DNA of 64,000 nt, from contig VZSF01001075.1 in NCBI GenBank assembly GCA_013398295.1, positions 186,001-250,000 on the forward strand, read 5' to 3'. How positions within the stretch are numbered: position 1 is the first letter of the stretch; each line of letters opens with the position of its first letter. The translations under genes and the position numbers were made by a program. The notes under the pieces are model-generated. The model was given only the letters and a program-made list of their open reading frames with translations. It made no database searches and was not told the origin of the DNA. The stretch comes from Chionis minor. Lineage: Eukaryota > Chordata > Aves > Charadriiformes > Chionididae. Positions 50,176 through 63,450 of this stretch are shown here, one piece after another.

Positions 50176-52991
50176 GTTCCCCCCTCTTTTGAGTGGGGAG
50201 TGACAGAAGCATACTCACTCTGTAAAATCAAAGTAGCCTTGTTTTTAAAGCATGCTCTTAAATCTTCTAAAAACCAGTTTGAGACCAGTGCAGAGGCCTG
50301 CTTTTCAGCAAATGCTCAGTATTAGACATGATTGAGCTATTTTCTTTCTTATTTTTAAAAGATAACTTCATATGATAGCTTAGCAATTATCTTCAAATTG
50401 AACTTCTATTCTCTGAATGCTTTGCTTTATGTATACAATCTTGCATCAATGTTTCTGTGACTTGTGGCTTTTTAAAAAAAAAATTTAAGTCCTTCTTTCC
50501 ACATGAAAATGAAACTTTTGAATCCCTGTTGACAAACCAGGAGCTTATGCACAACATAAAAAAATTCCAAAGAACCAAAGAATGTTTAATAGAAAATGGC
50601 ATCTATAAAGGACAAAGAAGCCAAGGCAGTCTCTTGGTAGCAAAAACATGTGACGGACCCATGGGCAGCTTCAAAGCTGCTACGGTGATGCATCTGCCAA
50701 GCAGCCAGCTGCTTCTGCTAGACAATCTTCTTTGTGACTTGGCATTCAGGTCTTGCGCTTGCAATTCAAAAGCAACAGGAAGAGCCACAGGATACAGGAT
50801 GGTACCTACCCCTCCATATAACATCTAACATCTGTAAAAATCCCTGTGGAGAGAGTGGGTGCCATGGGAAGTGTCATTTTTGCTCTAAAATGCTGATGCA
50901 GTCATTCGCAGGGGGGAAATGCAGACTGAAAAATAAGTTTATTATAAGAGCTCCTGATAAAGTACCTCAGGACTCAGAAAAGCTCCTGTGGCATAAAAAA
51001 AGTACTATTTTCATTATTTTGAAGACCACTAAGATACCAAAGATTAGATGGCTCAGTAAAGGATGCAGAGGGTGCCTGTGAGAGTAAGTATCCAAGTATG
51101 TCTCCCCAGAAAGAAGTTTAACATGGTAATTAATAGATCATCCCTTCTTCCCTACAGAGGATAGATCATTTCTATGTATAGCAAGAGGCTTGCTGTACAG
51201 CAACCATCAGGAATGAAACCATTACAACTAAGTTAAATTATAGTTGCACAGAATCTCCTCTAAAAACCTTTCACAGTTTTAATCAGGATCATGTATTTCC
51301 TAGGTATTATATTTTACGCCATTCTATACAATATTAAAGCAAATCCATAATTTACTATTACGTTCTATGAGATGCTTCCAAGAAGTTAGCCTCTTCTCTC
51401 AAACCTTGAAGAATTTTATAGTAAGAACAGGCCTGATTTGATTGCTTAACCCTCTTCAGGCTTACATATGAATTCCATAGAACTGAATAAATTGCTGTTC
51501 AATCCTCTGTAAACTTAAAAGCAGCAGACAACATCATGATGGAAACATTTGGCATTGGTGCTACAGCATAGGTAGCCAGATTTAGAAGTTGACAGAGCAG
51601 TGCTCCAAAAGTCTCAGATTCCTTTTCAGCCAGGTTCATTCCCTGGTAAGAAGCGATGAGGTGAACAGAACACCACCTACTCCCTCTCGCAGCTGCTTCT
51701 ATCCTAGCACTCACTTCATAGACATTCACTGAGCTCGTTTCCACGTCTAGAGGGCAGGCTGGCACCAGCTTCTTCGAAACATTCACGTATTATATCACAT
51801 CCAGGGATATGGCAGCATTTAAACATGACAGACGATTAGAAGATAGTGAGAGCCATGCATTATGGATTAAAGTGGAGAGTGAAAAGTTTTTGGCACATTA
51901 GTGTTCCAGAAATATTAACTGTAAACCCATGCGAAATATTGAAAATCATCACATTTAGTGAAATTCTATGTTCTTTCAGTGGAAGATTGAAAACAAAATA
52001 GTAGAGAAACATGTCCCAGTTGTAGGAACAAATGACATATTTATAATTCTTTATTAGGATTTTCTGAAAAGGCATAATAGCACATAGGCAATGGGGGAGT
52101 TACAAAAGCCTTGGTCTTAATATAGACTTATTTCTATTGCAGTAATTTGTAGGAACAACAATCAAAGCCCTTCAGCTCGTACAAAGCTCCTAAACTAAAG
52201 AAAACATGAGAAGAGACATGATGTTAAAAAAAAATACAGACATGCTCATTGTCTTTGTTGTGTCACCTGTGGATGCCATCAAAAGATGAAAGCAAACTGA
52301 AAGTTATTTGTCTTCTAAAATATATGTACAGGAAATACTTCTTCTGATATACGACTGATTAAATATTGCAGCAGTCTCAGAAATACTGAGAATTCCACTG
52401 AAAAACAGAGACAAGACATCATCTGGGAGGCCACCAGTCCTGACCAGCTGGGTTGTTCAGGCTGCTAGGTCCTCAAGTTAGCTACATCAAGATGCTATTT
52501 AGAAGGTAAATCCTACTGAGCTCTCCTCTCGGTCACTACAGCCAAACAAATCTCAAAGGAAGTTGCACTACAATACAGATGTCCCTGCTCTTGAATCCAC
52601 CTTAGCTATTACAGGTTAGAGAAACGGGACACCTGGCATGGTTCAAGCTTGCCATGATCTCACTGCAGTAAGATGCCTACTTAGCAGACACCATTTGTTA
52701 CATCTTTAGATAGTGCAGAGAGGATGCACAAAAAACGCTGAAATATTTACATTTCACAAGTACACTGTGGCATTAGTAAAAAAGAAGATGCTACAGGTTA
52801 AGATCCAGTTCTAAAGCAAAATGACACAACTGAAGTATGATCTTCAGTATGAGACGAGGCAACAGGTTAAAACAAGAAGCCAAAGTAAGTAAAGTGGGAT
52901 AGAATACTTGGGTACCAACTGAAAGTGATCCCATTCTTGTATTAAAGCATTTTCTATTCTTTGAGAGTTTTGCTATAGGGTTTGAATGAAA
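50176..52991. other. Non-coding DNA, nothing recognised
   Basis: Starts with a tcccccctctttt pyrimidine run next to the LTR end. Frames of up to 123 codons (50457-50828, 50734-51081) overlap on both strands without domains. The less AT-rich stretch 52420-52700 looks like an old repeat, but I could not name it. Confidence 0.5.
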
Positions 52992-53233
52992 TGACACAGA
53001 CGAACAGACAAGGCACCGTGCACTGAACATGAGGAGGAACTTCTTTGCTTTGAGGGTGGCAGAGCACTGGAACAGGCTGCCCAGAGAGGTGGTGGAGTCT
53101 CCGACACTGGAGACATTCAAAACCTGCCTGGACGCCATCCTGCGCAACCTGCTGTAGGTGGACCTGCTCTGGCAGGGGGGTTGGACCATTTAATCTCCAG
53201 AGGTCACTTCCAACCCCTAACATTCTGTGATTC
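52992..53233 (+). mobile_element. CR1 LINE, 3' end with ORF2 C-terminus
   Basis: A 5'-truncated CR1. From 53029 it encodes, without interruption, 42 residues beginning [20 protein letters not shown] and ending in a stop at 53155-53157; this is the C-terminus of the CR1 reverse transcriptase/endonuclease protein. The 3' UTR follows: ctggcaggggggttggacc, aatctccagaggtcacttcc, aaccccta and attctgtgattc. The octamer tail is short. The gatctccagagg version of the tail differs from the other two young copies here, so it belongs to another CR1 subfamily. The antisense frames 52791-53189 and 52954-53244 are shadows of it. Confidence 0.95.
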
Positions 53234-56200
53234 ATTTCAGCCATGGATAAGGATGCTGCAGTAATGAGGACGTCTGGTGAATCTATTTGTGTTCCGAGGC
53301 CTGAATTTATGGGAAGTTGTTACACTCACTGAAATCACGAAGGGGAAGTAGTAATAAAAAAATGCTAAGATTGCAACAAAAAGCTTGCAAGAAGGGCAAA
53401 TAAGCCCCTCTGGAAGTTACTCAGATTAAATTACCCTCATTTTGGGGTGTAACTACTTGTTAACAAATAAAACTTTATTATGACTATGCTAGTTTGTTCC
53501 TCTGTTTTGCAAATTTCCTGATCTCGCTTGACTTTTGATTCTGAAATACAGAGTCAGGAACTAAAATAATTAAACTGTGTAATCTGTTTATTCAGATCAT
53601 ATGCCGAAAAGTATCTTATTTCCTATGTATCTCCTGTAAAGTGATTCCAACAAAGCCACTAAACAAAAAATGAGCTCTTGGATGAAGGAAGAAAATCCTT
53701 ACCTTATCTTGACATCTGTCTGCAGCCTCAACTCTCCATTGATAAACTGCCCTATAAAAATTTACCTACTTAATTATCTTTGGCATTTAAAACATATCTG
53801 TCATAAAGGCAGGTGAATTCTTAAAAGCACTGCATTTAACATGTATAACCTCTGGGTTATACTTCAAGAAACGCTGCAGCTCAAGAGGACTGTGATATAC
53901 ATGTGTATGAGTTAATAAAAGAAATTTGCCTGAGACACTCCTCAGCCTCAGCCTCTGACTTCTCCATAATCTGCTTCCCAAGATCTCCCATCAGTATAAT
54001 TAAATATGTCCATGTTATTTCATGGCACTAAGCCTGCTTATGCTAGCTAAAGATCTGGTTCAATTTGCCTACGGAGCTACCTCACGTTTATCTGTCTTTT
54101 GGGATGCGTGACAAATATGGATGTCCTGCATGAGAAAAAGTATGTACAAACCAATCCACCAGCACTGTCAATATTGGCTACAGCTTACTAATTAACTTGT
54201 GAAAAGTGAATGAGCTAATTAGCAGGGCACACTAAATAGAATATCATTAGTCAGTCAATCAATGATGGTTTCCACTAAGTGAATGAGTAATTCCCACACA
54301 ATCTGGGTCACTGTCAACCTCTCAAAGTTTTCCTTAGACTACCGTGTCGTCTCACCAAATCTAAAACTGAAAATACTAACAGCGTGACTTTGTTCAACTT
54401 GATACTTGTACTCCCACAGATCACCAGTGGTTACACTCTGGGAAACATCGAAACAGCCTCGTTGCTTCACACTGGTTTCTGTTCCCTTCACTGAGAAGAG
54501 CAAATGAGACCGTAATTTTTGTGGGTCCCAAGAGACCTCAAAAGTTGTTCTGACAAAAATGACCATTGGGGGAGGTATTTATTGAGGTATAAAATTTACA
54601 GCCATAAAGAAACTCTGCCACAGGCACAAGTGACCTAAGGAAACTGCTTGAAGTGGTGCCTAGTCTTAGCTGATTGGCAGAGCCCCAAGGTATTTTAAGT
54701 GTGGTAAAGTAAATTTAAGATTATTGACATTAGCCTCACTTTTCCTACTTACCTTCCATGGATTCCTCCAAATTAGTCTGGTGACTCCCAGCATGCTGCC
54801 AGACCACAGGTTGCAAACCATTCTGCATGTATGTAACTCTAGAAACAATAGTACAGTACAACAGAATACAAAAGGCAATCCCCAAAGAATATGCTCAAAT
54901 ATGCTTTCACTACAAGGTCCACTGCCCAAACTTCAGCTCATTTACTTTAGTGCTTAAAGCCTTACAAGAATGCCTCAGCCCTCTAAAGACTCTGATACTG
55001 AAAGTGTAAACACTGACTTGCAGTCATGGCCCTTGCATTTTCACTGATAGCCTGTAATTGTTTCTGGTACCCTTCTGATACTAAAATAACAATAAATACT
55101 CAGCCAGAGACAATGGAAAAAGATAAAATGCTCATGGTGCTTATGATTCTTGTCATACTCTGATTTTAGAGTTTTTCTTACATGAGTAGTTTATTTTGAC
55201 TAATATCAATCCTTAACGTCTGTGCCAAACAAAATCTCCTGCTACATGTGCATTCAGACATCACAAGTAATATTTTGGAAATGAAACACTTCCATTAGTT
55301 TAGATAACAATCATCAAATTCAGTGGGAGAGAATGACTGATCCATATAAATACTGGCTGGAACAAGAGTGCATGATGAAGCATCTCTTATTGATTAGTAG
55401 ATTTGCTCTTGTGTATGGTATTTCATAACATCCTTAATCAAGCCTTCTCTGAAAGATTCCAGCAAGATTCAAAGAAATTCTTGATTTTGATAAATAGGCT
55501 ATCAAGCAAGTTTAGGCTTGCAATGTTTTTAACCATCAGCTGGACCCTACACTCTCATTTCAGACACAGACATAAGCCCTAATACGTAACACAAAAAAAC
55601 CGCCCCAAAACACACATACTCCTAGCGGTGATGTATTTTGCTATGAAAGAGTTGGCATTCTACTTTGAAAAAAAGCTGTTACCAGCATATGAGGTGAGCT
55701 CATTCTGAGAGGGTATATGCTCTTTGTAGCCTACTCTTCGCAAATCTGTCTCTGTGTGATACAGCAGAGAAGTACGTAGCTCTGCAGTAAATACAGGCAT
55801 TGGAAGTCACCTTAAATGCACTTTCCGACATGATGCCTTATTTTGGCTGCCTTTTCAAAATTTCCACATAACATGAAAATGCACTGAATGACTGGGAAAG
55901 CCAAAGGGAAAAGCTCAAGGTACAATAGCTCATCACCAAGCACAATGAAGTAAGGGAAATTACAATGTCAATCAGTGGAGTTAAGAAGATAGCAGGAAAA
56001 CATGTTTACGTGCACTTTGCATAAAATAGAAATGACACTCCATTCAACCCTTCCTGTTTTCCGAAGTTATTCCATCTGCAGGACATCCATCAAGAACAGT
56101 TTTCCCTCAATGCTGTCTACTAGAGCAAACACCAGTTTAGAGATACAGGAATGCTTGGTTGCATTCATGCAGAGGGAATTGCTAAAGATGGTCAGAATTT

Positions 56201-59141
56201 GTATAAATGATCAAGTAGCAGTATACAGATGCCAAATGTCTGGCAGAACCTGGGATCTGATCCTTAAAGTATGTGATTTTTTTTTTTCCTTACACTGTAA
56301 GCATCATAGAGGAGATAACTGCATATGACGCTGGCATATAAATTTCAAACCTTTCCAATATGCATCTTTGGGATTAAATACACATTTTTTCAAATGATTC
56401 AGTGAAAAAAGATTATCTTCAAGTAGGTAACTGCTGGTTTTCAATGACAACTTTTTACTTTCGCAAATAATACTTGGATTTGTTGCAGGAAAGCAAGACT
56501 TCAGCACAGAAAGCAAACATTAAGGCAATAAAATACCATCACTTCTTCTGTCCATAAGAGATCTTTCATGTGGAACACCAAAAATGAGCATTATCTTCTA
56601 ATACCTACTGGAGGATTTCAGCCAGCCCAAGTGAAAAGCATAAGCACTGCATCATTGGTATACTACATTTTTAAAGCATTAATCTCCTTTTGATTTAGAA
56701 CTGATATCCACTTCATACTTTATCCACTCATTCTGCAGGTGTATGCAAAGCACGGAGCATGTAGGCTCGAAAAAGCACTGAAATGAAGCAGTGCTCAAAA
56801 TAATGGGAATGCTTCTTCTAAAGTTAGAGACTTGATTTATTAGAAATGGTTCAAACATTTTTCCTAATTAATGTGAGCAAAGTGGCTAACAAAACCAGAA
56901 AAATGTCTCTAGTTTGGACTCCACTGAGAGCAATACTCATCCTTCACACTTCAAAGGGCAAAGTTGGGTAGGAGAAAAGAGGGAGCACTGGTTTTAGTCT
57001 CAGTGACAACATTAAAAAGGGTCATTTAATGTTAGTATGTGAGCCATGGCTGATGAACAAGTTCTATGTTTTTTGACTTAAATTGTAAATAAATCTTGAA
57101 GCTGAGTTGAAAAATCTTGCTACTATCTCATACCCATATTTCTCTGCACATACTAAGAGTCAGACAGATTTAGAAATAGATGCAAATATTTTTCCTAGCA
57201 CTGCACAGAAGTTGTGCTTCTATTTTCTGACAGATAAAATGAGGTATACAGTCAAGATCCATCTCTGGAAGTGAATCTAAATCAGGGTTAGGTATTTAAC
57301 TGTGAGAGTCACATTGCCCACTGTTAGCTTTCTAGAAGACACTTGTCTAAAGTAGACACCCTGAGATGTAGATTCACTTCACAGACAACAATCCTTGGGT
57401 ATGCCTAAGCGCAACATACATCTGATGGTTTTCATTTCTCTTGTTCTAGCCTTTTTTGCTACGTTAAGCAACATACCCATTCAGCGTTCCACCTCTGCCA
57501 AAGCCCATTCTGGGCTGCATCATATTTGTCAGGGTTGGGTATTGTATTCCAGGAGCCAACAAAACACCAAAGTCCCTCTGGAGATCTGTCTCAGAAAATC
57601 TGCCAACAGGTGTGACCCGTATCATTGTCAGCGCCAGAATTAGGGTTTCAGGAGAGCTGGCTTCCAGTCCAAAGCACAAAAATTACTCTTGTGAGAGATA
57701 TGTAATGCTCAAAAAGATGTAAAATCCTTCATCTAATTTGTATGTACACTCACTGTAGAGCCATACGTAAACATCAGTCAACCTGTCCCTCAGCAACTCC
57801 AAATGCTGAAGGTAGTCCTGGCACAAAAGCACATGGAGACAAGACAATGCCTTCTTCCCCACCATTGGCAATTTGACTTCCATATAAAATGTCCCAGGTA
57901 GAAGGACAGCTGCCAAACTTTACAAAGTTAACCCTTTACATCTCTCGTACACAAGGCTTTAGCTCAACTATATTCTTAATGCTACTCACATTGTCAAACG
58001 TATATTGGTGTATTAAAAGCTGTTCACATCAATTGCCTTTTGCCTAGGCTAAAGTCACGCCTCCAAAAGTCCATTTCTTTCCACATGTACAAGCCATCTT
58101 GGGTCAAATTATGAGAAACATGTCTTCTAGCTCGGTCATCAATGGTACAAACAGTATGGCAAGTACTTTAATTTTGGGATTTGCTAGAAGGAAAGTCTGA
58201 AAACTGTAAGGCTGTTTTTGTCATACTGCCAGTGGGATTTGAAGAAAACACCCTATCTGAAAGCAAACAAGGAAGGGTTGGAAAGTGCAAATAACGAGGC
58301 CGGGATGTGTCATGTGTGTTAAACTAGTAGACCACTGGCAGAACTTGACACTCCTCTTCCACATATTACTTCAGTGAAAAACTCCAAACTTTCATAGATC
58401 TTTACACAAAGAATATCAGTATTGACAATAGTAGAGATACTAAAGGATACTAAAGATCCTGCTTTCTTTTACCATCTAGTGTGGTCTTGCTATTAACTTG
58501 ATTTGGTATCAAGAATCAGTCAAGCTGGCACCGTTAACAGTAATTTAACAAAGTTTACCAAATTACCTCTTAGCTCTGCTACATGCACAATCCAACTTAT
58601 TAAGAAAAGACATTAAAATCACCTTAACTAAATGTATTCATACAGTATTTTTCTTTTTCCTTGATTCTAGTTAAAAGCAAATACAACTTTTAACGGCATG
58701 CATTTATAAGAAAGCTGCAGGAAGTCAGGTATAAAATGACTGACTAACAAGGAAGACTAATGACTCCAATAGCAGTAAAATTTATAATAAACTAAAGAAT
58801 TACTATTTGATTAAGTCTTGCATTTATACACCCATGCATGCATACCTCTTCCAGTCCCACTTATGGATGTAGCTTATGATAATGTTTAAGTGCTGTGTAA
58901 AATTTCCTCAGACAATACCATTTTGCACTTTACTATACTGATGTTTTTGCAGAAGTAGATGTAAGTTTTGGCAAGTATGTACACTAAATGTAGGTCTGAA
59001 GGTCACCTTTACTGAAAACAATTAGAATATTGCTTCTGACTATGGGAAAAACCCCTTTAAAATCTGAACTTTTCTACACAAAGCTTGAGGTTTCATTTAA
59101 GAATGTATTTTTTTAATTCTGTTTAGTGTGAAAATAGGACA
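53234..59141. other. Non-coding DNA with one TAAT-rich cluster
   Basis: Unique-looking AT-rich DNA. 54186-54266 packs several TAATTA/CATTAG/AATCAAT words. Frames are at most 108 codons (56002-56328) and carry no domain. A T-run lies at 56276-56287. Confidence 0.55.
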
Positions 59142-59155
59142 CCCCCCCCACCCCC
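59142..59155 (+). repeat. Poly(C) tract
   Basis: Eight Cs, one A and five Cs in a row, standing out in AT-rich DNA. A length-variable homopolymer; no other role is visible. Confidence 0.8.
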
Positions 59156-62100
59156 AACCTAAAGAAGTCAAGCACCCTTTATTCCAGGTAGACTGAGCTA
59201 CTTTATTGAAGAATATTTGACAAACTCATCCCTTTGAATGAATGAGCGGTAGATAGATTTCAATTTTTACAGACATCCTCATTATTCAAAACCCTTTAGT
59301 GAAAGGTTTATTACAATGTATGTCTGCCTACAGCTTGTTCATAAATGAGTACTTGGGATGTTTTTAAAGTGATCAGCCTTTCACTATTCACTCTGTAGTG
59401 TGACAGAACCTTGCAATTTTTAAAAAAGTAATTTCCAATTCTGATTTGCTAGTTTTTGGATACCAACCCAGTAGAAAATATTTTTCTGCTGACACAGGAT
59501 AGATTTGCTTCCACTTCCTTCTGTAAACAATTTGGCCCTGGGTTCAAGTAGTAGATCCTAGCTCTCGCAGTGTAAAGTGGAGTTCTGTGCCACACTTGAT
59601 GAACTTCTCAAGGTCTGTGCAAAGAAAATCCAAGGTCATCAAAACCAGTTGAACTTAAATGTTTATGTGAATAAATATCTGTGCCCCTCTGTTTCCTGCT
59701 ATTATTACTGCAAGCAGAAATTTCCTAGCAGGATCACTCTCAGAAAGTCGATAGAAAGGCTTACTTATAAAGACAGAGTGCTTCAAGAAATACCCTCTGC
59801 TTTCACTGGCACTTCAGTTACGATTCATCTTGCCCAGTATTAAGACGCAAGTTAGCTACCAACCAAGACTACCAACACCATTCCTGTTCTGTGAAACAAA
59901 AAAGAGAACTTCATACAGCAGAACTGTCAGTGTACCCTAACTAAATTTATCTGTGAGCACACACAGCACAAACCCATATCATACCTACAGATTCCTACAA
60001 ATGAAATATCTGGATAATTCAAAATCTGGTTTACAGTTCTCTGATTTGTTTCAGAATTTTATTTTAGCAATACAACAAAGGCATCAACAGTCAGTTCAGC
60101 TTTGAGTCTGATAATAACTGGAAAAAATATGATACTTCCATACTTTCACATGAAGATTTTATTTCATGATGCATTTTGTGTATGTAGATGCATGGAGATG
60201 GAAACTAAAACATTCATTGACTGTGTTTATCATGTTTTGCAAAGGGTGAGCTGATGGGGTTTGGAACTTTCTCCTTTAAAAAAAACAAACCACCCTCCTA
60301 TTTAAACACAAGTTTGTATAATTCCAAACTGTATGTTCAAAAGCTTCCATGGTCAAACTATGCCACGGAATTAATCCAAAAAATCCCATAATTCAGATTA
60401 AGGTTCTGTTGAAGGAAAAGGTGCTCCGAAGTTAACAGCTAGTTTCTGGGTATCTGGGTTGACCTTACCCTAGAATTCTTCTCATAGTAAAGCCACCACA
60501 GTCATCAATCCTGCAAATTATTCCTTTTCTCCCAGAATTAACCACAGATCCATCCAAAACAAGGATTAACCTACAGTTCTTTAACGCACTAAACAGATCA
60601 AAATTCATGTATGTATGTATCGACACATGTGGTAATTCTTTTTGTTATTTATGGCTCTTTTTTGAGATGAGAATAATTGATTCAAATGGGTAATTCAAAA
60701 AGGTAATTTACAGTCTGGCCTCTTGATTTGAAAGCTTTATTTTACTAACACCCACCAAGAGAGTAATCAATTTAGTGGTGAGGCAGAGCTAATAATTCCA
60801 CAGAATTTTTATAATGTTTTCATGCTTTAGCATGAAGTTTTTGCTAATCTCCATCCTTAGTTTGTGTAATGGGGGATATTTATTCCATTCACACATTTTC
60901 TTTTCATTGCATGATTCACTGAATCACCAAAGAAACATAAAGTTGATCAACAAGCGAGTAATTATAAACCACTAAGTTACTTTCTGGTTACCCTCTGTTC
61001 TTATTACAGCCTCCTTTTAAACCTACTTCTGAATCTGATGAACAAATTCCTTCTCTATATGGTATTTTCTTACCTTCTAAGTGCCTTAATATGCCAAAAC
61101 TCTCTTTTTCATTCATATAATAACAATGATTAGACTTTTTTCTATCCACTCTAACTCTTGGGAACACAGTATTATATGTAACCTTTCAGTATTGCTTTTA
61201 TGAAAACAAAGGCAGTTAACATATTTTGTAAGGAAAATTAGAAATGAAAGAACTTAAAGTACTTTTGGTATCAGATCAAGTTTTCTTTATTATAGCGTTC
61301 AGAATTATATTTAGGTAATACATTTGGAATCAAGTGGTGTAAAAAATACAGTGGACATGTTAAAGGCTCAGTCTCGTTACTAAGGCATGTTGCCATGGAT
61401 TGTTTACAAATATCCAGATGTTTTTGAGCTTACCTTGAATTTGGTTTGAAAGCCCAAGGCTATACATGCGTATTTTGTTTCTCCCCATTCTGTACAATAT
61501 GTACTAAAAATAACTGAGAAAAAATATACAAATTAAGAAATATGGAGGTTAAGAAAAAAGTATACTTGACCTTGCTAGCAAAAGAGGAGGTCACATTTAT
61601 TGTTTTCTTTACACATTCTCAGAAAGAGATCATGTAAATGCTGGACAAGAACCAAATGAGATACTGTTCTAGAGCTTAAAGGCTAGTCGCATGGTGCCTG
61701 AGCACACCTATACATGGTGCCACTGGCGAAAAAGAAACAAAAAGGAACTAAGATGGCTGGAACGAAGTTGTGTCATTCACTGAGTTCATGATCTACTTTA
61801 CAAATGAGTCACCTACTTCTTTCACAGCTGTTCACTGCTGTGAATTGGGCAGGATATTCCACTGTACAACTTCTATTTCTTTCTAATTTAAAAGATAACA
61901 GTAATTTAAAAAAATAAGTGAACCAAAACCCAAACACACAAAAAAATCCAGTAATTTGTGAAGAAGTTTGGTTTGATTTTGAATTTAGATTTTGTAAAAT
62001 GGAAATATGAAATCACAAGTCCTTTCAAAATGGAAAATTATACTCTTCCATTCTACAAGCAACAAAATAGAATACTCTCATCACCTGGGTGGAAAGAGCT

Positions 62101-63138
62101 GCTTAAAGTAACTGAAACATCATTAAAACATGTCTCTCAAACTTCTTGCATTTGACAAACCCCACCTTCCTCCAACCAGAGAAAACATTCCCTCAAATAT
62201 TTCCATTCAGGCAATCACAACCAACATCACTATATTGTTGCAGGCCTAGAATTTAGCAACAAAGCACTGTGTTACAAAGAGCTGAAAAGGACTAGTGAGT
62301 GATTTCACTCCTCATTCTCCTGGACCTCATGCTGTAAGGAAGTTTCCAATTACGTAGCAGATAAGATCAACCAAATTTTGCAAAGTCTTGGTACGGACCA
62401 AAGTATTAGAAACTGCACCGAGTTGTAGATGTATTTTACTTGAGACTTTGACAGAGTGGTTTAGGTAGGATCTTTTAAAAAGGAATGAATAAATAAGGGA
62501 AATGAACGGGTCATTTGCAGGATAGCGGCAGAAACTTTAGCTATGTTCAGAGAGGAGGTTAGCTTAAAAGGAAAGCTTTGCTTTTTCCACCCATAACAGT
62601 TGATAGGCCCTAAATACCCTTTTTCCTGACCCCTCACGAGTACTCTGCAAATTTATTGATACAGCCACTGAGTGTCCACCTGAAATACAGAGCACACTGC
62701 CAGCTGTTGACTTTAGCAAGCAGATCACATCAGCAACCATTCAGTACCAAATTTTTAATTCTATACCCCCAGAGTGCTGACAGGCTTACTCTTCCCCTCT
62801 CCTCTGTTCCAATCTGTTTAACGTATTACTCGGAAACTTTAAGACTCTGATGTGAAGAACACTGACATCTCGATACCTCTGGCATTAGTACCTAAACGTG
62901 TCATTGTTTTATTTTGCAAGGATGCATATTCCCAGTCAAACTGGATCTATGTAAGTCAGAAAAGCTTTTTAGGAACTTCATTTTCTTAGTGTTTCATTAG
63001 TGCAGTCTGCCATACTTTGGCTACTGACAAAACAGCTTATGGCAGCTGCCTCCTTTGTAAATGAGGGCACTACAGCAAGAAACCATATACATTTACACTT
63101 ACATTTTTTATTTATTCATTATTAAAGAAAATTATTAA
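59156..63138. other. Non-coding DNA, nothing recognised
   Basis: AT-rich. A short (ATGT)3 lies at 60607-60620. The segment 61370-61415 contains gttgccatgg and ttgtttacaaa words resembling RFX half-site and forkhead motifs. Frames are unsupported. Confidence 0.55.
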
Positions 63139-63450
63139 ATGTGATGTGGGGGTCGACCTCTTCCAAGTAACATGCGATAGGATAAGAGCAAATGGCCTCA
63201 AGTTGCACCAGGGGAGGTTTAGATTGGATATAAGGGAAAATTTTTTCACTGAAAGGGTCATCAAGCATTGGAACAGGCTGCCCAGGGAAGTGGTGGAATT
63301 GCCGTCCCTGGAGGTATTTAATAGATGGATAGACATGGTGCTTAGGGACATGGTTTAGCGGCGGACTTGGCCGTGTTAGGTTAACAGTTGGGCTCGATGA
63401 TCTTACAGGTCTCTTTCAACCTAAACAATTCCATGATTCTATGATTCTGT
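63139..63450 (+). mobile_element. CR1 LINE, 3' end with ORF2 C-terminus
   Basis: A 5'-truncated CR1 that keeps an open frame to the ORF2 stop at 63356-63358 (70 codons from the first ATG at 63146). It contains [20 protein letters not shown] and [18 protein letters not shown], the standard CR1 C-terminal motifs. The 3' UTR shows gtgttaggttaacagttggg, ctcgatgatcttacaggtct, ttcaacctaaac and octamer-like attctatgattctg. Its tail (gatgatcttacagg) marks a subfamily different from the copies at 11.3 and 53.1 kb. The antisense frame 63112-63351 is a shadow. Confidence 0.96.

Noticed and set aside
50457..51081. Two overlapping plus-strand frames of 123 and 115 codons
   Set aside because: Different frames over the same DNA, with no domains, splice context or promoter.
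52791..53244. Two minus-strand frames of 132 and 96 codons
   Set aside because: Antisense to the CR1 tail; a known artefact of CR1 3' ends.
57215..57260. cagataaaatgaggtata, possible reverse MIR core
   Set aside because: Only the short core is similar; no flanking MIR text.
57464..57679. Minus-strand frame with a glycine-rich end, considered as a protein domain
   Set aside because: Short, overlaps a plus-strand frame of similar length, no family resemblance.
63112..63351. 79-codon minus-strand frame
   Set aside because: Antisense to the CR1 ORF2 C-terminus.
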